Assembly: GCA_020634555.1 (NCBI GenBank)
Contig: JACKBK010000003.1
Span: forward strand, 124,001-188,000
Reading direction: 5' to 3'
From: Caldilineae bacterium
Lineage (GTDB): Bacteria > Chloroflexota > Anaerolineae > JAAEKA01
DNA: 64,000 bases
Every line of letters begins with the position of its first letter. The stretch's first letter is position 1. Both the position numbers and the translations under genes were made by a program. Of this stretch, positions 50,523 to 59,741 are shown in pieces. Under the pieces are notes generated by a model that saw only the letters and a list, made by a program, of their open reading frames with translations, made no database searches and was not told where the DNA came from.

Positions 50523-51788
50523 CTACTGGGTATCACCCAAGCTCGCCGTATAGTCGGCAAAAGCCTCACCGAGCAGAGTCAGATCACCCGTGACCGGGTC
50601 CAGGAGGTTCCCGGTAGGATAGACCGTGTCGCTCAGACTGTACCAGGCCAACTTCTGAACGAGGCGATTGTCGTCGCTGGGGTAGCCGATTTCCTCATCG
50701 CGCGCATTGAGGAGATAATCAAACGTCGCTCGCATGAACTCCGTTACCTTTTCAGGCGGGAATCCATACTCGGGCGGCATAAGAATGCCGTACTCGGTGA
50801 CAATCAGCGGCTTGTCTCGCTGGCCATTACGCGCCATCCAGCGCCGGAAGTCAACGATCTCCTGTTGAAACAGCGCCATGTCATCGTGGTCTTCGATCTC
50901 CCAGAGCATGCCCTGGTCCATATCGAAGCCGGGCGGGATCGATACGCCCCACGAGTCGCGCTCCTCGCGCAGGATGAACGCATGGATGTTCCAAACGTCC
51001 ACCGGCATCGGCTCTCCGACCAGCGCTTCGTAGGCCGCCAGAATCTCCTCTATATATTGTAGCCGCAGAGGTGTGACCTGGGTAACGGCGCCGATGGCGA
51101 CCTGGGCGCTGGGATCCAGCGTCTTGATCAGCGTGTACAACTCGTGGTAACGGGCTGCATATTGGGACGGAGTCGTGTTGTCTTGCCAGCGCACATCCGG
51201 CTCGTTGCCGATCAGCCACAGCGATCCCGGGTTGGCGGCGATGGCAGCGATGATGTCGGCCCGCGCCGGGAAATAATTTTCACCGCGTACCCGCACCATC
51301 TGGGCAAACTCCAGCCCATCCGCTTTGACCGGTTCAGAGTCAACGTGCCAATCCAGATACCAACCCAGCCCCAGCTTGCGGGCATACTCGGCGTCGAACG
51401 TAAACTGTGTAACTTCCAACGGGACACCAACGCCAAGACGACTGCGCAGGTCTGATGGTTCCACAGTCACCGCGGGAGGCGCCACTGCCGTTGCGATAGG
51501 TAGGGGCTGCGGCGTAGCTGAACCGGTAGGCGCGACATCTGGCGAAATAGCGGTCTCGGTGATGACAACCGTGGCCGCCTGGTTGGGTGATAGTGTTGGT
51601 ACCAACGGATCGACCGTAGGCTCCGGCGTCAGTTCCACCGGTGCCAATGCGGACGTGCCGGTTGGCTGAACTACCGCAGTTGGCCAGGCCGGCGGCGAGT
51701 CGGCACAGCTGTTGGCCAGCAGCGCGAAGCCCAACACACTCACCAACAAGGCAAGCCGCTGTAGTGCGCCGCGGTGACGTCTGGTCAT
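50523..51788 (-). CDS. Glycosidase-like lipoprotein
   Basis: The protein has 421 residues. The lipoprotein signal ends LLANSC; a Thr/Pro/Val tether of about 90 residues; then one GH-A-like barrel with IGNEPDVRWQDNTTPSQYA (Glu near 194) and VTEYGIL (Glu near 328). It is paralogous to the barrel of the next gene but has no insert or CARDB module. The start overlaps the glycosyltransferase stop as ATGA. It probably trims or remodels glycan at the outer face of the membrane. Confidence 0.83.
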   Translation of the reverse strand: MTRRHRGALQRLALLVSVLGFALLANSCADSPPAWPTAVVQPTGTSALAPVELTPEPTVDPLVPTLSPNQAATVVITETAISPDVAPTGSATPQPLPIATAVAPPAVTVEPSDLRSRLGVGVPLEVTQFTFDAEYARKLGLGWYLDWHVDSEPVKADGLEFAQMVRVRGENYFPARADIIAAIAANPGSLWLIGNEPDVRWQDNTTPSQYAARYHELYTLIKTLDPSAQVAIGAVTQVTPLRLQYIEEILAAYEALVGEPMPVDVWNIHAFILREERDSWGVSIPPGFDMDQGMLWEIEDHDDMALFQQEIVDFRRWMARNGQRDKPLIVTEYGILMPPEYGFPPEKVTEFMRATFDYLLNARDEEIGYPSDDNRLVQKLAWYSLSDTVYPTGNLLDPVTGDLTLLGEAFADYTASLGDTQ

Positions 51789-52897
51789 GGCCGCACCTCG
51801 TCAGGTGTCGGCTGAGATTTTTGCTCAGGTTGTCCCCGCAGGCTGGCCAGCGCTCCGGCAGCCACACCAGCGGCGAAAGCGATCGACCGTAACCAAAGTC
51901 CCCAGGGTGACACGGCAGCCACCGCTGGATCGCGCCGGGCCGCAAAGCGCACAAACGGCAGCGTCGTCGCCAAAAACGGCGCGGCCAGCGCGGTCCAGCC
52001 AATCCGACGATGCAGCAGCGCCGCCACGACTCCCACCACTGCCAGCGGCGCCAGCAGAATTTGCAGCTTCAGAACCTGGGGCGTGTAAGTGTCCCTGAGC
52101 GCCTTGCCTGGATATCGCCGGTAGACAATTGTCCGCCAATAGCCGCGGCCGGATTTAAGCTGAGTGTAGCGCAGCCAGGTGTTGGCGTGGTGATGATACA
52201 CCTGGGCCTCTGGCACGAAGCGCATCCGGTAGCCTTGTTCGCTCAGCCGGTACGAAAACTCGACATCCTCGTTGTTAGCCTTGGGAAAACCGGGGTCGAA
52301 GCCGCCCTCTGCCAGAAACAGGTCACGCTGAAACGCCGCCGAGTATGTCGCGACCACGTCAAGCTGCTGGCTCTGGCGCATACGGGAATAGCGATCCTCG
52401 AATTCCATCTGCGCGAATCGGCCCGCCAGATCGGTTTGGTCGGTGCAGTAGATGCCCATCAGTCCGGCTGGCGGGTCGGGTGTGTCGAATCCATCCAGCA
52501 AGGCGGCTATCCAGCCAGGAACTGGGCGACAGTCGGCGTCGGTAAAGAGCAGGATCGGGCCGCGGGCCGCTAATGCGCCGCGGTTGCGGGCGCTGGCGGG
52601 GCCGGCCTGACTCTGGCGCAACACCGACACCGCAACGCCTGGATGTTGTCCGGCCCACTCAGCCACCCGTTCGGCGGTCCGGTCGGTGGAGCCGTCGTCC
52701 ACGATGATAATCTCGAACTGGGCTGGCGGAATCGTCTGCCGCGCCAGCGCGTCCAGACAGCGATCGATGACTCGCGCGCCGTTGAAAACCGGAACGATAA
52801 CCGAGCAGCGGATCTGGACCCCGGCTGACTGGCCGTGAGTTGTCCGCGGATCAGTGGTCTCGACCGGTCGTGTCGCCGGCTCAGCTTGTTTGCTCAT
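51785..52897 (-). CDS. GT2-family glycosyltransferase
   Basis: The protein has 370 residues. GT-A fold motifs: VIVPVFNGARVIDRCLDAL, IVDDGSTDRTA and the DxD-like FTDADCR; a later EDVEFSYRLSEQGYRMRF is typical of family 2. Two C-terminal hydrophobic stretches suggest membrane association. It probably transfers sugar from a nucleotide donor to a lipid-linked intermediate at the cytoplasmic face during surface polysaccharide synthesis. It is translationally coupled to the following gene. Confidence 0.92.
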   Translation of the reverse strand: MSKQAEPATRPVETTDPRTTHGQSAGVQIRCSVIVPVFNGARVIDRCLDALARQTIPPAQFEIIIVDDGSTDRTAERVAEWAGQHPGVAVSVLRQSQAGPASARNRGALAARGPILLFTDADCRPVPGWIAALLDGFDTPDPPAGLMGIYCTDQTDLAGRFAQMEFEDRYSRMRQSQQLDVVATYSAAFQRDLFLAEGGFDPGFPKANNEDVEFSYRLSEQGYRMRFVPEAQVYHHHANTWLRYTQLKSGRGYWRTIVYRRYPGKALRDTYTPQVLKLQILLAPLAVVGVVAALLHRRIGWTALAAPFLATTLPFVRFAARRDPAVAAVSPWGLWLRSIAFAAGVAAGALASLRGQPEQKSQPTPDEVRP

Positions 52898-52974
52898 CGA
52901 ATGAAATGGTTTGAGAACCGCCTGAAAGCTGCCGAAGCCTCCGGGAAGCCGAGGCTCAGCGCCGCTCGCAAGGG

Positions 52975-54087
52975 TCAGACGCCACTCGAGAGGGACGATC
53001 CCATGTCAGCAGGAAACCGTCCGGCGCGCCAGCCCTCGAAAGCCAGTGCGACTGCGCCCGTCAGCATGATAGTTAACGGAGCTGCGACATAAAGTGCCAC
53101 ACCGTAGGCCAGGCCAAGGCTGGCGCTGACACCGAAAATTCCCAGCGCCCAGCGGCACAACACCTGAAAGACACCAATTTTGCCCGGTGTTGACGGAAGA
53201 GCGACGCCGGCCTGCAAGACGACGGCCAGAAAAAACGCCTGGATCCAAGACGCCTCCATGTGCAGCGCCAGGAAGACGATGTAGTTGGTGACCGCCGACA
53301 GCACCCAAACGCCGACCGACATGATCACCAGCACAGCCAGGCGTCGCGGTTGTCGCAGCGCTTCCAATCCATCCACTGCCCGCGCCGCGGTGGAAAGCGC
53401 AGGGCCGGCCACGCTGCCCGGTATGCGGGCTACAATCGCTTCCAGCCAGGAAAAGATCCGGTCGCGCTGCCACAACACCACAGCGACGGTGATCGCCATG
53501 AACAGGGTCACAGCCAGGATTGGGCCCTGGCGGCTGGCCAACTCATCGGGCAGCGCCACAAAGAAGACAAGGCCGACGAGAAAGGCTGCCAACATAATCA
53601 GATCGAGCAGCTTCTCGGCGGCCACGGTGCCCAGGACTCGCGACTTACTCAACCCACCCGCGTCGCCGGCGAAATAGGAACGCAGGAGGTCGCCGCTACG
53701 CGGTACCGGCACAGCCAGATTGACCGAAGCCCCGGCCATCCAGATGTTGGAAAGACGGGCCGCGCCAAGCCGTTGTTCCGTATCGGCGACACGGCGCTGG
53801 CCGGGATAGAGCAGGTAGCGCCAGCGGACCGCCTTGGCAACACCAGTCACCAGCACGGTCAGAATGGCGACAACCATCCATAGCAGGCTTGCCGACCGCA
53901 ACGTTACCGCGACCTCGCGGTAGTCGATGTCCACCATGGCCAGCACCAGGCAGGCCACGCTGAACAAAAGCCCAACCCACAGCCGGCGACTCCGCCAGAT
54001 CGGACGCGACACAACTTGCCGCGGGCCTGACTCGGGCGGGCGGACGGGGCTAGGCACTGTCCCGGAGGGATTGGCCCCCTGACTCAT
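52975..54087 (-). CDS. UPF0104/AglD-like integral membrane protein, flippase-like
   Basis: The protein has 370 residues. A hydrophilic 30-residue N-terminus is followed by eight or so TM segments, including VACLVLAMVDIDYREVAVTL, the RWRYLLYP loop, and the conserved GKIGVFQ motif in the C-terminal half. It belongs to the LPG-synthase-TM/YbhN superfamily; members are proposed lipid or glycolipid flippases. The position between the chain-length/tyrosine kinase gene and the glycosyltransferase fits lipid-linked glycan handling. Confidence 0.86.
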   Translation of the reverse strand: MSQGANPSGTVPSPVRPPESGPRQVVSRPIWRSRRLWVGLLFSVACLVLAMVDIDYREVAVTLRSASLLWMVVAILTVLVTGVAKAVRWRYLLYPGQRRVADTEQRLGAARLSNIWMAGASVNLAVPVPRSGDLLRSYFAGDAGGLSKSRVLGTVAAEKLLDLIMLAAFLVGLVFFVALPDELASRQGPILAVTLFMAITVAVVLWQRDRIFSWLEAIVARIPGSVAGPALSTAARAVDGLEALRQPRRLAVLVIMSVGVWVLSAVTNYIVFLALHMEASWIQAFFLAVVLQAGVALPSTPGKIGVFQVLCRWALGIFGVSASLGLAYGVALYVAAPLTIMLTGAVALAFEGWRAGRFPADMGSSLSSGV

Positions 54088-54108
54088 GATGGGCCTCAGT
54101 GTGGTGGA

Positions 54109-55842
54109 CTAAACAACGTTGTCAGGAGCCGAGGGGCCAGGACTGCGCAGTTGACTAGTCGCGAAAGTGCCTGCGGCAGCCGGTTGGCTTGGGTCACCGG
54201 ACGTCTTGCTCTGGCCGCGCTTGCGCGATGACTTGCCGCTACCCTCGCTGCCGTCCCCATCGCTTGAGCCATCATCCTTGTTCTGATAGTAATCGTAGTA
54301 GTAGTAATGGGAACCGGCCAGCCGGTAAGCGATGCGGTTGACAGCCACACCCAGGACATTCGCGTTGACCTTTAACAGGCCCTGAGCGGCGCGCTTGGCG
54401 GCTGCCTCGCGCGTCTTGGCCGACTCGACAACCAGCAGCACCCCGTCCACCTGCCGCGCCAGGACAGCAGCATCGGTGACGGCCAGGGTAGGCGGGCTGT
54501 CGAAGACCAGCATCTCGGCCTCGGCGCGCAGTTCCTTCATCAACTCGGCCATGCGGTGCGAGCCAAGCAACTCCGACGGGTTAGGCGGCAAGGGACCGCT
54601 GGCCAGCAGCCAGAGGTTATCGACCTCAGTTTGCTGCAGGAAAGGCGTCAAATCGCTGCCTTCCGGCATCAGCAGAGCGTTGGTCACGCCGACCGCATTG
54701 GGCAGGCCGAAAACCTGGTGTAGCACGGGCCGCCGCAGATCGGTGTCAACCAGAATCGTGCGCTTGCCGCCCTGGGCGATGACCACAGCCAGGTTGGCCA
54801 CGGTGGTGCTCTTGCCCTCGGCCGGGCTGGCGCTGGTTACCATCAACGTGTTGATCGGCTTGTCCAGGCTGGAAAACTGGATGTTGGTACGCAGGGTACG
54901 ATAGCTCTCAGTAAACGGTGATTTGGGGCTTTCATAGGCGATCAACTGGCGATCGTTGCCGCTGTTGCGAAACTGGACCAGAGAGCCTAGCGCGGGCAAA
55001 CCAGTAACACGGGCCGCATCCTCAGGCAGCTTGATGGTATCGTCCAGGTATTCGATGAGAAACGCCAGCGCGGTCATCAGCAGCGCGCCCAGCGCAGCCG
55101 CGATCAGGGTGTTGAGCAGCACGCGCGGCCGGATCGACGCCGTCGGCTCGATGGCCGGCTCGACCACGGTGATCGTGTCGCCAGAAAGCGCCTCAGCCCG
55201 CTTGACGTCATCGCGCGATCCCAGAAGATCGGCCAGGGAACTGCGATACTGAGCCAGACTGGTCTCCAGGCGAGCACGCTGCGCCTGCTGTTCCAGAGTC
55301 AGCTCCTCGCCATCGTCCTCCAGTCCTTGCAACGCCTGAAGCTGCGCCTGAGTCGAATCGATGTCCGCCTGGACGCCGCCGATCTGGGTCTGGAAGGTCT
55401 CCAGCGAGGTGTTGAAGCGTTCTTGCAGTTGCTTCTCGTTTTGCTCCTTGAAGACAGCAGGCAGGTCGTTGGCGATGGCTGTGGCCAGCGCGGGGTTCGG
55501 GTCCTCGACGTGCAGCACGATGATCTGGGTTTCACGTACCGGATCGACGATGATCCGCGACGTCACCTCAGGCAGCCGCAGATTGGTTGCCACCTGGTTC
55601 AACACCGGACGAGTTGTCAGGAGACGCGCGTAGTTGGCAGCCAACCGCTCGCTGGTAAGCACATCGGTCCACTGCACCCCCGTCGGGTTGTTGGCTTGCT
55701 GGATCAGTATCTGGGTCGAGGCGCGATAGATCGGCGTCGAGCGGGTACTGACGAAGAAAGTGACGCCGCCGGCCACCACTGCGCCCAGGGCAATAAGCCA
55801 GAGCCATTTCCAGAAAATTCGTCCAATGTTTCGCAATTCCAT
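54109..55842 (-). CDS. Wzz-BY-kinase fusion (polysaccharide co-polymerase and tyrosine kinase)
   Basis: The protein has 577 residues. Wzz-type N-terminus with TM about 11-30, coiled-coil extracytoplasmic middle (about 130-220) and second TM about 246-265. The cytoplasmic BY-kinase domain has Walker A SASPAEGKST (336-346), Walker A' ILVDTDLRR (363-371) and Walker B MLVFDSPP. A tyrosine cluster HYYYYDYY (512-519) is the usual autophosphorylation site, but a further Ser/Gly/Lys-rich tail of about 58 residues follows. It controls chain length and export of the polymer. It lies 27 bp after the sortase gene in one operon. Confidence 0.94.
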   Translation of the reverse strand: MELRNIGRIFWKWLWLIALGAVVAGGVTFFVSTRSTPIYRASTQILIQQANNPTGVQWTDVLTSERLAANYARLLTTRPVLNQVATNLRLPEVTSRIIVDPVRETQIIVLHVEDPNPALATAIANDLPAVFKEQNEKQLQERFNTSLETFQTQIGGVQADIDSTQAQLQALQGLEDDGEELTLEQQAQRARLETSLAQYRSSLADLLGSRDDVKRAEALSGDTITVVEPAIEPTASIRPRVLLNTLIAAALGALLMTALAFLIEYLDDTIKLPEDAARVTGLPALGSLVQFRNSGNDRQLIAYESPKSPFTESYRTLRTNIQFSSLDKPINTLMVTSASPAEGKSTTVANLAVVIAQGGKRTILVDTDLRRPVLHQVFGLPNAVGVTNALLMPEGSDLTPFLQQTEVDNLWLLASGPLPPNPSELLGSHRMAELMKELRAEAEMLVFDSPPTLAVTDAAVLARQVDGVLLVVESAKTREAAAKRAAQGLLKVNANVLGVAVNRIAYRLAGSHYYYYDYYQNKDDGSSDGDGSEGSGKSSRKRGQSKTSGDPSQPAAAGTFATSQLRSPGPSAPDNVV

Positions 55843-55869
55843 GAAGTTCTGTCGCCTTTCGGGGGACGG

Positions 55870-56631
55870 TTATTGAGCCAGCTTGCCAACCACGATCACG
55901 CGGTGGGTGTTTGTCCAATACGGCCAGCAGGTGACCAGAGTAACGCGGGCGTCGTTGGTCGGCAGGATGTAGCGCGCGTTGGCGATGCGCTGTTCCTCGG
56001 TCGCGCCAACCTCCAGCAGCGGGGGATCGGTCACTTCGTCCACCACGTAGGTGAACCGTTGACCCTCATCATCATAAAGGTAGATAGCGTCGCCTACCTT
56101 CACCTGCATTTCACTGATGGCCCGAAACACCTCGCCCTTGGTGTTGTGGTGGCCAGACAACACCACGTTGCCCGTCTCACCCGGCCGCGCGCTGTTGATG
56201 TGCCGGCCGGCTGCGTTGTCGGCAGTCTCCCACTCGGTGTAGCGCCGGTCGCCGCGTTCAACCACCGTCCAGCCGACATCCTCAATCGGCGCATCAAGGT
56301 CGATCGAGGGAATCAGTATGCGATTCGGCTCGCCAACTGCTGGTGGTTCTGAGACGGGCGTTCCTGCTGACGTTGGAAGAACTGCCGGCGCCGGCGCGGC
56401 CTGCGTGTCTGTCGTCGCTGGAGCTGGCGTCGCCGCCACCTCAGTGCCGGGCGCGGGAAGCTGCTGTGGCGCTTCCGCGGCTGCGGTGGGAGAAGGCGCT
56501 GGCTGCGGCGGCTTGGCCGTACAGCCCAGAACCAGCATGCTGGTCAACAGCAACACAAAGACCAACGACCTGACGGCAGGTTTGCCGGCAAGGTGGGTGG
56601 CAATGTGACGAGGGGTGGCGTGTACAGGCAT
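55870..56631 (-). CDS. Sortase (class D/E-like), lipoprotein- or helix-anchored
   Basis: The protein has 253 residues from the ATG at 56631; the promoter at 56723-56751 lies inside the longer open frame and rules out earlier starts. The N-terminal helix ends LVLGC (C37, lipobox-like), then a Pro/Ala-rich tether and the sortase barrel with SGHHNT (catalytic His 161 or 162), LVTCWPYW (C235) and THRVIV (R244). Sortases cleave LPxTG-like motifs and attach proteins to the envelope; a protein ending in LPPTG is encoded further down this operon. It is the first gene of the leftward surface-polysaccharide operon. Confidence 0.92.
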   Translation of the reverse strand: MPVHATPRHIATHLAGKPAVRSLVFVLLLTSMLVLGCTAKPPQPAPSPTAAAEAPQQLPAPGTEVAATPAPATTDTQAAPAPAVLPTSAGTPVSEPPAVGEPNRILIPSIDLDAPIEDVGWTVVERGDRRYTEWETADNAAGRHINSARPGETGNVVLSGHHNTKGEVFRAISEMQVKVGDAIYLYDDEGQRFTYVVDEVTDPPLLEVGATEEQRIANARYILPTNDARVTLVTCWPYWTNTHRVIVVGKLAQ

Positions 56632-56722
56632 TGGTGTCCTGACAACCGCAACGCCCGCTGTCGTATAGTCGAACAGCAGGCTCGCAGTGTTGTGTGTGAA
56701 ATTGATCCCTGGCAGGGCCGAT

Positions 56723-56751
56723 ATTGTAGCCCATGCCCGGTGAAATGGCAA
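56723..56751 (-). promoter_or_regulatory. Promoter of the sortase-polysaccharide operon
   Basis: On the minus strand TTGCCA (56751-56746), a 17-bp spacer and TACAAT (56728-56723), about 90 bp upstream of the sortase ATG. It probably serves all eight genes down to 45795. Confidence 0.7.
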
Positions 56752-56888
56752 GAAAAGCGGCCTTTCCTGGCAACAGCAGAACGCCTTGCAACGCAGCATT
56801 GGCTCGGCAGATCCACTCCCATTCACCACAGCATGTTCTGCAAGAGACCGCCCACCGCCAGTGGTTTGGTCGTGTTGGGCAGCCTCAC

Positions 56889-58664
56889 TCAGGACGATGG
56901 CGCAGCCAGCACAGTTCCGCTGTCGCGCTGCTGCCAGGGGTGAAAGTCCTCGAGGATCGATCCGCCGATGAACTCGCGCAGGATCGAGTTGTCGGGCACG
57001 ATGTCGGATGGACAGGGACGAAACCAGCGGAGCAGGCTGAGCAGCCGGTCAGCCTCCACCCGCTCCGGTGTGCCCGGCTCAACGGAAAGCAGCAGCGGCT
57101 CGGCCAGCGAGCGCAACGCAGCCAGCTCGTAGACCAGCGCCGAGTTGAACATCACGTCGGCGTGTTCCTGGTAGGGGAAGATGTTGCGCCACTCGCCGCG
57201 CTCGACACTGGGCCAACGTCCGATGGTATCGGTAGCCGTATAGCCGCGCCGGGCCGCGTCGCGCACGATACGCCGTATGATGCGCGTGTCGGTGGTGGAG
57301 ACCCGGTTGTGCCGGTCCAGGTTAAGCTGGGTCAGAGCCGAGATGTAGACGCGGAAGATGCGCTCCGATGAGATGTCAGGCACCAGACCGGGGTTCAGGC
57401 CGTGAATCCCCTCCACCAGGATAACGTGGTTGGGGGTGATGTGCAGGGTCTCGCCCGGCAGCTTGCGGCCAATGCGAAAGTCGAAACTGGGCAAGGTCAC
57501 CGTCTCGCCGGCCATCAACTGGTTGAGTTGGCGGTTGAACAGCGCCAGATCGATGGCCTCCAGCGCCTCGAAGTCGGGCTTGCCGTCCTCGTCCAGCGGA
57601 GTCTGCTCGCGATCGACGAACCAGTTGTCCAGCCCCAGCGCGACCGGATGGATGCCGTTGGCCATCAACTGCACAGACAGCCGGCGGGCAAAGGTGGTTT
57701 TGCCTGACGACGACGGTCCGGCGATCAGCACCATACCGATCTGCTCGCGGTAGTTGGCAATCACGCTGGCAATGGCCGCGATCCGCTGTTCGTGGAGCGC
57801 CTCGGCGACCAGACTGACCTCGCGGATACGCCCGCTGTCAATGGCCCGATTCAGGGCGGGCAGGTTCTTGACGTCCAGCAGTTCCAGCCACTCGCGATAT
57901 TCCTGGAAGACCTGCGTCAGACGTGGCATGGCCTGGAAGGGGTCGAGATGGGTGGGATCATGGCGGCGCGGGAAGTGCAACACGAAGCCGGGCGGGTAGT
58001 GTACCAGATCAAAGACCTTGAGGTAGCCGGTGCTTGGCGCCATGTAGCCGTGAAAATGGTTGCGGTGCGTTCCCAGTTGGTAGACCGCCACCGTCTGCTT
58101 GTCGCTGTTTTCCAGCAGGCTGGCCTTTTCCTCGTCGCCGCGGGCGCGAAACTCGGCGGCTGCCTGCTGGATGGATAGCTCCTGGCGGCGGATGGGAAGG
58201 TCCTGGTCCACCAGTTGCTGCATCCGCTCGCGCAGCTGGGACAGTTCCTGAGGCGTGAACGGTGGGCGGCCTTCCAGCCGGCAGAACATCCCGCCGAAAG
58301 TCATGGAGTGGTCTACGTGCAGCCAGGCGCCGGGAAAGAGTTCGCTGACCGCAGCCACCAGCAGAAAGACCAGCGAGCGGCGGTAGATGCGCATGCCATC
58401 TTTGTCGGTGATGTCGATAAACTCCACATCGATATCGCGCCGGACGGGCAGTGTGAGTTCGTACAGGTCGTTGCTGACCAGCGCGGCGACATAGGGCACA
58501 TCAGGATGTTCGTTGAGCGCGCAGGCGAACTCCTCCAGCGTGGTGCCGGGGTCGCCTTCCGCGATACGGCCGTCGTTCAGCCTGACCTGGACAGTTGTCC
58601 GGGGCGACGACGGCCGCACGCGGTCGATTCGGTTGGTGTTGGTTTTGCCGGCAAAAGGTGACAC
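56889..58664 (-). CDS. TGS-domain uridine-kinase-like nucleoside kinase
   Basis: The protein has 591 residues. The N-terminal TGS-like domain (about 24-85) and threonyl-tRNA-synthetase-like second domain (about 95-240, GAWLHVDHSMTFGGMF and HRNHFHGYM) precede a P-loop kinase of the uridine kinase/phosphoribulokinase family (GPSSSGKT, 316-323; LGLDNWFVDREQTPLDEDG; ILVEGIHGLNP). This fusion is known from Firmicutes and Chloroflexota as a nucleoside kinase family of unclear substrate; synthetase activity is not expected because the catalytic core is absent. The start overlaps the GYD gene stop by one base. Confidence 0.88.
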   Translation of the reverse strand: MSPFAGKTNTNRIDRVRPSSPRTTVQVRLNDGRIAEGDPGTTLEEFACALNEHPDVPYVAALVSNDLYELTLPVRRDIDVEFIDITDKDGMRIYRRSLVFLLVAAVSELFPGAWLHVDHSMTFGGMFCRLEGRPPFTPQELSQLRERMQQLVDQDLPIRRQELSIQQAAAEFRARGDEEKASLLENSDKQTVAVYQLGTHRNHFHGYMAPSTGYLKVFDLVHYPPGFVLHFPRRHDPTHLDPFQAMPRLTQVFQEYREWLELLDVKNLPALNRAIDSGRIREVSLVAEALHEQRIAAIASVIANYREQIGMVLIAGPSSSGKTTFARRLSVQLMANGIHPVALGLDNWFVDREQTPLDEDGKPDFEALEAIDLALFNRQLNQLMAGETVTLPSFDFRIGRKLPGETLHITPNHVILVEGIHGLNPGLVPDISSERIFRVYISALTQLNLDRHNRVSTTDTRIIRRIVRDAARRGYTATDTIGRWPSVERGEWRNIFPYQEHADVMFNSALVYELAALRSLAEPLLLSVEPGTPERVEADRLLSLLRWFRPCPSDIVPDNSILREFIGGSILEDFHPWQQRDSGTVLAAPSS

Positions 58665-58948
58665 TAGCCGAGGCTTTCTACAAAGGTGGCGATGTCGATG
58701 GCAGGCAGGGTGAGAATGCGCACGCTGCCACGCGACGCCATTTCGATGGAGACGCGCGCGATGGTCTCGTTGTCAGGCGCCTCCACGATGTTGACGAAGT
58801 CGTACGGCCCTAGAACGGCGTACTGTTGTTTGACCTCAACGCCCAGAGCCTTCAACTCCTCGTTGACTTCGATCAGACGCTCCGGCTTGTACTTCAGCGT
58901 TTCAGCGCCCTCGTCGGTCAGTGAACTTAGCAAGATGTAGGTTGACAT
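58664..58948 (-). CDS. GYD-domain protein
   Basis: The protein has 94 residues with a ferredoxin-like alpha-beta fold. MSTYILLSSLTDEGAETLKY, YAVLGPYDFVNIVEAPDNET and the C-terminal RILTLPAID fit the GYD family, whose function is unknown. It is the first gene of the pair, with the kinase start overlapping its stop codon, so expression is coupled. Palindromic GTGACAGTCAC repeats lie directly upstream and could be operators. Confidence 0.88.
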   Translation of the reverse strand: MSTYILLSSLTDEGAETLKYKPERLIEVNEELKALGVEVKQQYAVLGPYDFVNIVEAPDNETIARVSIEMASRGSVRILTLPAIDIATFVESLG

Positions 58949-58972
58949 GGTATGCCTCCGTTCGTGGTGTAG

Positions 58973-59033
58973 AAGTGACAGTCACTTGACATGCATCGAG
59001 GTGACAGTCACTTTCAGAAAGTGACTGTCACCT
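58973..59033. repeat. Three GTGACAGTCAC palindromes, two forming a 17-bp-arm hairpin
   Basis: GTGACAGTCAC at 58975-58985 and 59001-59011 and GTGACTGTCAC at 59020-59030. The last two sit in AGGTGACAGTCACTTTC (58999-59015), perfectly complementary to 59017-59033. It lies between the response-regulator stop and the GYD start; terminator, operator or REP are all possible. Confidence 0.75.
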
Positions 59034-59042
59034 GGCTCGCGC

Positions 59043-59741
59043 TCATACGTCGGCAAAACGGTAACCATAGCCTCGCTCGTTGAAAATATAGCGCGGATTG
59101 GATGGATCGGGTTCGATATTCTGGCGCAGATAGGCGATATAGACTCGTAGCAGTTGGTTGTCGTCGACGTACTCCGGGCCCCACACCTTGGAGAGCAACT
59201 GTTCGTGGCTCAGGGTAATGCCTTGATTCTGCACCATGTGATGCAGCAAACGATATTCGGTGGGACGCAACTTGACCGGCTTGCCATCGACCAGCACCTC
59301 GCGGCGGTCGAAATCAACCGACAGCCGGTCGTCGATATCGATGCGACCGCTGTGGTCGCCCGGCGAGCTCAGCTCGACTCGCCGCAGCAGCGCGTTGACG
59401 CGGCTAACCAGCTCGCGCGCGCTGAAAGGCTTGGTCACGTAGTCGTCAGCACCCAGGTCGAGCCCGCGGATCAGGTCATCCTCCTCGCTGCGCACCGTGA
59501 GCATGATGACCGGCACCGGCGACGTGCGGCGAATCTCGCGCAGGGTCTCGAAGCCGTCCAGCTTCGGCATCTCGACGTCCAGAAGCACCAGGTCAGGCAT
59601 CTCCTCGCGTGTTTTACGGATCGCCTCCAGCCCGTCGCTGGCCTCCAGAACCAGAAAGCCCTCCAGTTCCAAATTCATGCGCACGAAGCGCCGCATGCGC
59701 GCTTCGTCGTCTACGACCAGGATTCGGCGGTGTTCACTCAT
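59043..59741 (-). CDS. OmpR/PhoB-family response regulator
   Basis: The protein has 232 residues from the ATG at 59741; upstream in-frame sequence overlaps the kinase gene and is not plausible. Receiver domain with DD at 11-12, phospho-acceptor D55 (LVLLDVEMP) and the conserved YVTKPFS lysine. The C-terminal winged helix (LRPTEYRLLHHMVQNQG, VYIAYLRQNIEPDPSNPRYI, GYGYRF) is typical of DNA-binding OmpR-type regulators. It overlaps the kinase stop by 4 bp. Targets are unknown. Confidence 0.95.
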   Translation of the reverse strand: MSEHRRILVVDDEARMRRFVRMNLELEGFLVLEASDGLEAIRKTREEMPDLVLLDVEMPKLDGFETLREIRRTSPVPVIMLTVRSEEDDLIRGLDLGADDYVTKPFSARELVSRVNALLRRVELSSPGDHSGRIDIDDRLSVDFDRREVLVDGKPVKLRPTEYRLLHHMVQNQGITLSHEQLLSKVWGPEYVDDNQLLRVYIAYLRQNIEPDPSNPRYIFNERGYGYRFADV

